From: Archegozetes longisetosus
Taxonomy: Eukaryota > Arthropoda > Arachnida > Sarcoptiformes > Trhypochthoniidae
Assembly: GCA_018873245.2 (NCBI GenBank)
Contig: JAEMBT020000002.1
Span: 7,290,001 to 7,354,000 of the forward strand
Length of the DNA stretch: 64,000 nt
Reading direction: 5' to 3'
The first letter of the stretch is position 1. Every line of letters begins with the position of its first letter. The notes under the pieces were generated by a model. It had not been told where the DNA came from. It ran no database searches and saw nothing but the letters and a program-made list of their open reading frames with translations. Positions 54,301 through 62,428 of this stretch are shown piece by piece. The position numbers and the translations under genes are program-made.

Positions 54301-54767
54301 TCGCCATTCACTACTATTTGTGGATTTGAAGGTTTTTTCCAATGAGAAACTGTAATCTTTTTGGTTCCATGTTGTTCCTCAAGACACGCTCTTTTGTCTT
54401 CATTGACTACAAAATTATGAAATTTAAACCCATTACTTTGGGACCGGTTATAACTCTTTCTGACCGGCTTTGTTGTATTTGCCGAACCATCAGTTGATCC
54501 GGTTTTATGACGATGTAATAATTTTTCTCGCAGTATTGTGGATGATGACTGATCTGTTCGGTCACTTCTTAACTGATCCGTTCGATCACTTCTATTTATT
54601 CCAATCGGCCAAACTTTAGTTGAACTGTTTGATGATAACAATCCAATAGAATTATTTTGATGAAATAAATGTTTGGAAGAATTAGGAGCGAACTTATTAC
54701 TAAAAACAAGAGGAGTATTAGAATCGACGGTCATTTGATTTGATTTACATTTGAGTTTAGCATTCAT
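51372..54767 (-). CDS. Probable nuclear co-regulator with LxxLL and PLDLS (CtBP-binding) motifs
   Basis: Two exons join in phase 0: 54767-53622 (382 codons from ATG; upstream open codons begin at GTG) and 51548-51372 (58 codons plus TAG). The donor is AAG|GTAAGC and the acceptor TGCAG|ACA, giving 440 residues. The protein is Ser/Asn-rich with several basic patches. SILETLLAP (residues 172-176) fits the LxxLL nuclear-receptor box. A 7-residue array (RTDQKSV-type, residues 182-227, coded by 21-bp repeats) follows. EEPLDLSLKK (PLDLS at 256-260) fits the PxDLS motif bound by the corepressor CtBP. The C-terminus, RSLIKKQLEETFKQNGFLVK across the junction to TKQVSD...FCKFRQLRKYTRYYLKSW, is aromatic and basic and looks like a conserved domain, but I cannot name it. 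A transcriptional co-regulator role is inferred from motifs. It is convergent with TCF. Confidence 0.75.
51549..53621 (-). other. Intron of the co-regulator-like gene
   Basis: A 2.07-kb AT-rich intron. Besides palindromic copy G it holds a direct duplication of 'tttttatttcaataggatcc' near 53103-53155. No exon was seen. Confidence 0.65.
51800..51887 (+). repeat. Palindromic dispersed repeat, copy G
   Basis: The arms tgagtgctatagagtgctgt and, inverted, tgagtgctattgtgtgccat form a stem of about 22 bp around a 30-base loop. The left flank 'ccgttgag' resembles that of copies B and F. It lies in the intron of the co-regulator-like gene. Confidence 0.55.
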
Positions 54768-55792
54768 TCCATATATAGACAAATAGTTCTCTATGATCGC
54801 CCACACAATTATTTTTTACTTATTCACCCAAACCAGTTGTTTACTTATTTCTAGATACACAATCACAACTTGTTCACCAATTATTAACTACTTTTTCACA
54901 CTTATCTACAACATATTCAAACTTAGCCACAACTTATTCAAACTTAGCCACAACTTATTCATACTTATGAACACTTATTCAAACTCATTCGCAACAAACC
55001 ATTGAACGAATAGGTTAGTCAAATGCTTGTAATTTAATGCTTAGTCCTCACCAAATTAGGTAAAATCATATTTGGTGACAGTGAGAGAGTTTGAAAGAGA
55101 GTTTGGGAGAGAGTTCGAGAGAGACTTTGAGAGAGCATCTTCTTCTGTGATGCTCATGCTCTCAGTTCTTTCTCCTTATTAGGAGTCCATTTGGCACTGC
55201 ATTACTAACTTTGTCCTTCAGACCCCTTACTAGTTCTAATTATAGATAAATTAGTATTGTCTTTACTCTTCCGCATCTTCTTCTACTTTTTTATTCTATC
55301 CCAAACTCTTTCGTTTCTATCTCTTGCACGCTTCTTTACCATTTTTTACTTTAACTACTTCTCCATTTGTTTGTTCCTACTTCTATTACCACTTCTATTA
55401 TGACTTATATTATACTTGACTTCTACTACCTACTTTTGAAATTTTTATACTTTTAGACTTCACTCTATTTCCTCTTATTCCTATCCTTCCAGCTTCATTT
55501 AATTATCTTTTTCTATTAATTACTGCCTTTTCACTCTTTTTCCCTTAAATTATAAATAATTGAGTACAAAGTTTAGTTGAAAATTGTCAACCGTTTGCTA
55601 ATATTTAAAACTAGACTGACTGATGGATGTGTTAGCAACTAAAACACTCATTAAAACTATCTCTTCTTTCATATTGTATGACTCAATGTTTATAACCAAT
55701 AAAATCACTATAACTTCAATACGCGCTCAAAACTCAATCTTTTCACTCAAAGCTTTATGTCAAACATATAATAAATTAGTTTCAAATCAATA
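54768..55792. promoter_or_regulatory. Head-to-head spacer between two divergent genes
   Basis: About 1 kb between the start codons of a minus-strand and a plus-strand gene, so it may be a shared promoter region. It contains a tandem 'ttattcaaacttagccacaac' repeat (54900-54985) and a 'gagagagtttg' run near 55080-55135. No specific promoter element could be assigned. Confidence 0.4.
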
Positions 55793-56851
55793 ATGGATTC
55801 AACGAATATGCCGTTCTTCCGAGTAGTTAGACATCGAAAAATAAAGTTAAAAAAATCAATTCGAGACCAATTGTTCAAAAAATTAACCGTTAGAACGACT
55901 TCTTGTTTAAACAAATGCGACAACTACTACTTCAGTCCGTCACAAGTCAGTCTCATCTCTCCTTTACCTCAATTTGTCTTCAAAACTCAGTTCAACTATA
56001 ATAAGGTCAAAGTTGATGATAAATCTGACAAACGTGTTTGTAAACAATTTGATCATTCAAATCTCATTGACATCAATAGTGATGTCAAACTATTGCTAAC
56101 ACCTTTTAAACCAAGTGATAATCAATTAGTTAATAATTATATTTGTGATAATAATGATAATAACGATAATAATGATAATAGTAATGCTAATAATGATTTT
56201 GAATCCATAAATGGTTACTGTGTTTCACCACTAATTTCAAATAGTGATGATTGTCATGTTAATAGTTTTCCATTTTTCAGACGAAGTCAAAAAATTTATT
56301 TAAAGAGTAATCAAACTCCGAATGACAAATATTTGCCAAATTATATCCAATCGAGTGATGGATATCCGAATTCATTGTCTACAACACGTACAATAACAAC
56401 CAATAACTCAACTATTAATCATTTAATACCGCAATTGGCAACACACAAGATATCGACATACGAAACATCGACACATCAGACATCGCCACACAAAACATCG
56501 ACACCAATCACTCAATTGAATCAACAATTGGCTGGTGTGTCGTTAAGTCCAATAGTTCGAGTAAATCAACAATTGGGCAAATCGTTTCGAAGTATTGCTA
56601 TTCAAATAATTCCGTCCAAGTTGGACAAAACCACACAAACTATACATATGAGGAACAAAACCACTCAAACTGAATTTCAAATGGAAGACAAATCGTTTCA
56701 GATTTGTTTTGACGATAGTATTAGTAGTAGTAGTAATAATATTAGTATTAATAATAAAAGTGACAGAAAGAGTTCAATTAATGAAAGCGATTCTGATCCC
56801 GAATCACCGTTTCCTAAAAGACTTTCTCAGGAAATATATCATAAACTTTAG
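55793..56851 (+). CDS. Asn-rich protein with tandem LC8 (dynein light chain) binding motifs
   Basis: This single exon of 352 residues starts at ATG 55793 after 'tcaata'. Family not recognised. The N-terminus is basic (VVRHRKIKLKKSI, residues 11-23). The middle is Asn/Asp/Ser/Thr-rich with an NDN run (120-128), coded by AAT/GAT repeats. Near the C-terminus come K279-TTQT and K289-TTQT, ten residues apart, then K300-SFQI in nearly the same register. [K/R]xTQT is the classic motif for the LC8 light chain (DYNLL), and arrays at about ten-residue spacing are typical of LC8-dimerised scaffolds. The tail is acidic with SDSDPESPFPKRLSQEI. It could be a cytoskeletal or centrosomal scaffold; this is inference. 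An AATAAA lies near 56937. Confidence 0.78.
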   Translation: MDSTNMPFFRVVRHRKIKLKKSIRDQLFKKLTVRTTSCLNKCDNYYFSPSQVSLISPLPQFVFKTQFNYNKVKVDDKSDKRVCKQFDHSNLIDINSDVKLLLTPFKPSDNQLVNNYICDNNDNNDNNDNSNANNDFESINGYCVSPLISNSDDCHVNSFPFFRRSQKIYLKSNQTPNDKYLPNYIQSSDGYPNSLSTTRTITTNNSTINHLIPQLATHKISTYETSTHQTSPHKTSTPITQLNQQLAGVSLSPIVRVNQQLGKSFRSIAIQIIPSKLDKTTQTIHMRNKTTQTEFQMEDKSFQICFDDSISSSSNNISINNKSDRKSSINESDSDPESPFPKRLSQEIYHKL

Positions 56852-57137
56852 TTATTATACAAATATGTAATTATTAAGTATTTATTTATAATATCAACTC
56901 AAGTAAATCGTTATTTTAGAAAAGTTTGATTATTTAATAAAATTATTTATATTCTAAATATATATATATTTTATAAACTGTTTTTGAACCAAATTTTAAT
57001 ATATTGTACTACTTCTAAATGAGTTATTATTAGAAGTTATTTTAACTTTAATGCCATTTATTTATATAACTGCTAATTGAATGAAATATTCAATCATTCT
57101 GTAGTTCATTAAGAATATAAACTATAACTTATTTTGA

Positions 57138-57760
57138 CTAATCTCTGATTGCGTTCAAAATCCAACCAATGTTTAGTAGTGATAGCTGTCCTACAATACA
57201 GTATTTGTTATCTTTCAACTTGACTCCAACAGGGACTCCGATGAGAACAGCTCTTCAATTGTGTTTATTGATGTATTGAACTAAACCACTGTCAGAATCT
57301 GCTCCACAAAGACAAGACGAGTAGAGACTCAACAACAACACCAATTGAATAGTTTTAAAGTGAAAACAGCTTTCCTTCAGACCTAGTCCTGTTCTAATTG
57401 ATTGATTCTGTCAAAATCACAGAATGTCGCCTTTTCTTCTTCACTATTGATCACATCTCTTATTTGTGAATAGTTATTATTTGTCCGATATATTTGACTA
57501 TCTTTTGAAGTATCAACCTCTATCTCAAGTTTGATAAGTGCATCAATTGATTAAATGGGTTTTATTTATTATGACTTGACCTAATTGCTGATCATTCTTC
57601 GTATACACAATTACTTCCCAAACAGACTGTAATTCTACCGGAAACAACGCAGTTTACAGCTCCTATCCATTTGGCATTAAGAATAACTGCACCACAAGTT
57701 TGGTCAGTAAGAACCCAATAGCTATGAATGCACTCCATTCAGATTCTTCCTGTTCTGCTT
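57138..57760 (-). pseudogene. Decayed trypsin-like serine protease
   Basis: Read on the minus strand, three pieces of an S1 protease follow in the right order but in different frames. Near 57760-57595: EWSAFIAIGF, then a frame change, then TCGAVILNAKWIGAVNCVV and RITVCLGSN, ending at a TGA. About 57541-57385: ALIKLEIEVDTSK, the conserved DIALIKL region, running to a TAG. About 57330-57138: SSCLCGADSDSGLV, an in-frame TGA, then RAVLIGVPVGVKLKDNKYC and NIGWILNAIRD-stop, the usual C-terminal helix. The catalytic His position reads Asn (VNC instead of AHC), and GDSGGPLV is reduced to ADSD-SG-LV. With at least two stops and frame changes it cannot make a protease. It lies 5 kb from a live trypsin-domain gene; relation by duplication is possible but the sequences are not close. 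Confidence 0.78.
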
Positions 57761-58872
57761 TAGATTCACTTTTAATACTACTTTCAATATTTTCAATTTA
57801 TTCTTTCAACTTATTTTCCTAAACTAAATTTAAAACTTCTGTTTTAAATTACTTTTTTTGAAAATTCATCTGAAATTTTACAGTTGCATGACGCAGATTA
57901 CAGTATCCCCAATATTGTGTGTACTTTAGATGTTAACACTCTCTTCATGTTAATAAATATTATTAATACTTCAAAAGTTGAAGTTAAGCGCAAAGTGACT
58001 GTCTTTAATTAAACTTGAGTATCAACGTAATCCACAACAATACACGATTGAAACTATAGTTTATGTGGTGCTGACGCTAAGTCAAGTTATTGGTGTAATT
58101 TCATTTTGAACATAATCTCTTAATAAAAGAAACAATTTTTATAAGCCAGTTCTACGAAAAAGTTAAAAAATTGGAGCTTCGAAGGCGATGCATTTGAAGT
58201 CGGTTTGAAAATAGGAAATAAAAAATTCATAATTCATATATGATTTTATTGAAATTCCAATTGACTTTTGTTAACTTTAATTAACTCTATATTTTCCTTG
58301 ACACTATTCGTAGTGTTCAAAACTAAACATTAATATTTTGCAACTTCGTTTGACAATATTGTCATCGGGTCAGTGCTACAAAATTCTATCTCTGGTTCAA
58401 ATAACGTTACGGATAGAACTTTATAGTACTAGCCCAACGATACATGGCTGAAAACTATTAAAACTGTGGCTTTTGGTCAAGTTATGAAGAAACAAATTTT
58501 GAAAAAAAGTTTGAAAATTTTTTGAAAGTATATGAAAGTAAAAAGATGTAGAAAAAGGTTCGAACAAAGTAATAGCGTAAGCATTGAGGAGACAGTCCCA
58601 TATAAAAGTTACAGATCATTGCTATGGTATTTTATTGTTAAGTTTTGAAAGTCAAAGTTTGTGTGAAATTAGTTATATGCTATATGTTATTATCTATTTA
58701 AGCGATTAATCATTTCCATTTATACTAAAGTATTTGATTATTTTGTATTGTTACTTACTCACCTTTTATTAATTATTTATTTATTTATTTTAAATCTCAT
58801 TCACTAATCGCTTATTAAATTAATCTATTTTTAAGTTTTGTTTGCTTTGTTCACGAAACAATAACCTATTCA
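57761..58872. other. Spacer upstream of the caspase gene
   Basis: AT-rich spacer containing palindromic copy B at 58371. The last few hundred bases before 58873 should include the caspase promoter and 5' UTR. No motif could be fixed. Confidence 0.5.
58371..58440 (+). repeat. Palindromic dispersed repeat, copy B (clearest copy)
   Basis: It begins cagtgctacaaaattctatc and ends, inverted, agtactataaagttctatc. The stem extends outward into gggt / agccc on either side, giving arms of about 35 bp around a short loop. Confidence 0.75.
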
Positions 58873-61222
58873 ATGAGTCTTAAAAGTAAGTCAAATATTT
58901 ACTATGATTTTATTTTATTTGATAATCATTTTTTTTAACTTATTTCAGACAATAGTCTCACAAACAATGGAGATACAGTTATGTCATCTCCAAATTCAGT
59001 CACTTCAACAACAGAATCAATACTATCCACTCAATCCGAAGATAGTGTTGACGCCCGAAGCGTGTCATCTCAAAACTCGACCACAACAGAACCAATACTA
59101 TTGACCCAATCAGGAGATAATATTGATGCTCGAAGTTTTTTGGATGTGTAAATACTTTTTTAATTACTCAATGTTTGCCATTTCTCTTGATTTTTATCTT
59201 ATCTCCATTTGATCTCATTTCTGATAGGTTTCGGTCGCGTCCGTCCTCCAGTTCACCGATCGGTCAGCTGACAACACATGTCGAGAGTTTGACATATAAC
59301 ATGAAACATCAAAATCGTGGCAAATGTCTAATATTCAATAACAAATGTTTTGATATTCACACTCGACTTAACGAGAGAAGAGGTACAGAAGTGGACGCCA
59401 GAGCTCTTTACGGGTGCTTTCGTTCCCTCGATTTTGATGTTAATATTTATAACGATGCGTCAGCCAAAGACGTTACCACTATTCTAGAATCAGGTATCTA
59501 ACAACTGTTTATAACTAATCAATAGTTTTATATTCACTGCATTTATTTTACTTAATACTTTTTGTGCTTTTTATGAATCAAAGATTATATTATTTGTGAT
59601 AAACTTTATCTAAACTTTTATCAATTTTTAAAACTAAATATTTTCTAATCAAGGCTGATATCAGTTCGTGTTTTAATTGTTAGATAGATTCAATGATGTG
59701 ACACCTGTAGAGCTTTCAAGTAGTGAATAGTATTCAACAAGTTCTTGAACAACAATTCGAAAATTTAATTCATTCAAGACTTGACTTTAAATTAATAGCA
59801 AAATTAATCCCAATCTAGGTGTAGACAATAGTAAATTAAATTATTTTTCAGTTGAGGTTATATTTGTGAAAGTTATTTAGAAAGTTATTCCAAGTTTGGA
59901 GATTTTAGACAAAGGGTTGACTTAAGGTTTTTATGTGCGCAGAGCCTCAAAAACATGATTGGCCTAAGGTTAAGATAAGCGCAACGGTTCAAATAAGTTG
60001 TATTCAAAGTTAATCTTTGAATCAACAATCTCTATAAAATTTCAAAATTGCACCTAATTGCACCTCAAATCTTAATGAATGCCTTCATCTCACTATATCC
60101 TAAACAATGTTTGAATTTTGATTAATTCAAATTGTTAATCTAGTTTTCGTACAATACTTGAAATATTGTCAAGTGTTAGATAAACCGAAAGACTTAGAGA
60201 CACACTATATATTTTGCAACTAGTTTGACAAAATAGACTTGAACTTGCGTGTCGCGTCATGTTTCTTATGTAACTTAGTAAATGCTTTTTTCATCAAAAT
60301 CAATTCATCAATTTGATAGTCACTGTTATTGCATTGAAAACAGAAATCAAGTTTATATTACTCTTCAGTTCATATCAATTTGACCTCAAACATTTGTAGT
60401 CGAAAGTCTGAAGCTCTATAATTGCTGTTATTTTTATTTTCCTGTTATATCAGTTAAAATACCGGTAACTAGAATCACATATACTTATTCTACAACTTTT
60501 TCAGTTGACTTAATAAAAATCTAAGATTTATTTATTGTCAATATTATTTTGATGAGAACAGCGTCAAAAGAAGATCACAGTAAAAACGACTGTGTAGTCA
60601 TTTGCATACTATCTCATGGAGAGCAAGGAGTTCTATGGGCTCGAGATGAAAAGTATAGCACAGACATAGTGTTCAACTTTTTTTCTGGTAGTCGCTGCCC
60701 GACCTTAGCAGGAAAGCCAAAAATATTTTTCATTCAGGTAAGCATTTAGTTGTACAAGAGATGCACTAAAACTATTCTATTGTGACATAAGGCATGTCAA
60801 GGCGACAGATTGGATGCAGGTGTCACTCTCCATAGAGCTCTCGATGTGACCGATTCAGGCAATACTTTTTATAGAATTCCTAATTATGCCGACTTTCTCA
60901 TTGCCTACAGTACAGTCCCAGGTATTACACACTAACGCTGCTAACAATCTGAGCTCGAATCGAAACTAATTCTTCATTTATAGGATATTATTCCTGGAGA
61001 AACACGTCTCAGGGCTCTTGGTTTGTACAGGCTCTCACTCAAGTCTTGGGCAAGTATTCCCCGAGTATGGATCTACTGACTTTGTTGACTATCGTGAGCA
61101 GAAAAGTGGCGTATGATTTCGAATCGAATGTGCCGAACGATCCAGATATGGATAAGAAAAAACAAGTTCCTTGCATCACTTCTATGCTAACTCGACTTAT
61201 TTATTTCCCTTCTAAAATTTGA
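58873..61222 (+). CDS. Executioner-type caspase (cysteine protease, family C14)
   Basis: Six exons join in phase to 340 residues: 58873-58885 (only 13 nt), 58949-59147, 59228-59493, 60562-60737, 60792-60921 and 60984-61222. Residues 1-70 form a Ser/Thr-rich prodomain without CARD or DED, with an internal duplication ending DSVDARS and DNIDARS. The p20 region holds YNMKHQNRGKCLIFNNKCFD, ASKEDHSKNDC and SHGEQG (catalytic H178), then QACQG (catalytic C220). QACQG replaces the commoner QACRG; caspase-8-like enzymes also have Gln. DVTD239-S240 sits where caspase-3 is cut at IETD-S between the subunits. The small subunit has ADFLIAYSTVPGYYSWRN, GSWFVQAL and KKQVPCITSMLTRLIYF, as in caspase-3/7. All expected catalytic residues are present. 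It acts in the cytosol, cutting after Asp during apoptosis. The exon 4 acceptor (aacag at 60561) was chosen because it restores ESASKEDHS; its pyrimidine tract is weak. Confidence 0.93.
59494..60561 (+). other. Largest caspase intron
   Basis: A 1.07-kb AT-rich intron. No extra exon was recognised. A strong-looking acceptor (tttttcag) at about 60504 would lead into stop codons. Confidence 0.65.
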
Positions 61223-62428
61223 CATAATTTATACTAAATTTTTAGACCATTGAATTCTATCGATTTAATTCATTAATATAAAGTACAATATTAACTATTG
61301 TGATTTTATATATGCATATCTTAACGGAGAAGGTTGAGAAAGCTAAAAAGAGATGTACAAGAGATGTAAGTCTCATAAAGAATGAATTAAAATGCTTGAT
61401 TTGAATAGTTTATTGTTATAATGCAATAAAATAGGGCGCACGTGCTTTGTGTGGCTTCTAATTCCTAAAGAGCGCAATATAATTCTCATGTCAAATAAAG
61501 TTTGCATCCTTTTCTTATTCCTAACATCTGTACACATATTCGACAGTAATGTTTAATGTTTTTCACATTGTTGCTCACAGGTGTTGAGCTTGAGCTACCA
61601 CAAGGTTGGCCCTAATCGACTCGACTTTAGTACGACTATATTTCTTGTTTGTTGTGTCTTAAACGTTACGAATTCCCCTAAACTATTAATCTAAAGGCAT
61701 CTCTTGCTATGAATTTGCCAAACATTATTAGATTTGACATACATTCCTAGAATTTTCCAGATTAACTCCAATTCATATGAATATCATACAGATTTTATTT
61801 GCAAAGATTCCTGGTTTTCACAACCAACTCCTTTCGCAAATTTATTGATAATAAATGCAAAATAAATGTAAAGTCTATGCAAAGTAAATGCAGAGCAAAT
61901 GCAAACTAAACCCAATATTTAATGCACAAATAGATTGAATTAAAAGTTGATTAAAGACAAAAGAAATGACGTTAGAATCGGATTTAAACTTGATGTCTAA
62001 TTATGTAAAATTAGGAGTTAAGTCTTAGCTAGCCTTGACTTGGCAGTAATTGAAGTCGTATTGGATTGGATTTGTGTTATAAGACAAATTTGACTTCATA
62101 TGGCTATTGAGTGATTTTCAAAGTGAAGCCCGTGTGTCAAATTGGCTAAGCTTTTATGGATGAGGTCCGCGAGAGGGAAAAGTCAGGTATAGTTGTTGCC
62201 TATATCTGCTTTATCAATAGACACCTGTTTGTGTGAGAGTGTGTTTAAGCAATTGAAATGAGGAATTCACACGAGTTAAACTTGTTAAGAGTTATTCACA
62301 GACAACTTACTTCTGATCCCTGAGCACTTGTGAAATCCCAGCCAGCAGACACCTTTGACATTAACTTTTCACTAGTACCTAACCCAACACTACCTAACCT
62401 TAGCTCTTATCAATTGGTTTCTAACAAA
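61223..62428. other. Spacer between caspase and TSP1-protease
   Basis: It holds the caspase 3' flank (AATAAA-type hexamers near 61427) and a short repeat 'gcaaaataaatgcaaagt' near 61855-61905. The start region of the protease transcript lies at its right end. No gene was seen. Confidence 0.55.

Noticed and set aside
53851-54345. Three plus-strand frames opposite the co-regulator-like gene
   Set aside because: They are antisense shadows of the minus-strand coding exon and its 21-bp repeats.
60505-60561. Alternative start of caspase exon 4 at the tttttcag acceptor
   Set aside because: It leads to a stop within a few codons, while the acceptor at 60561 restores the conserved ASKEDHS segment in phase.
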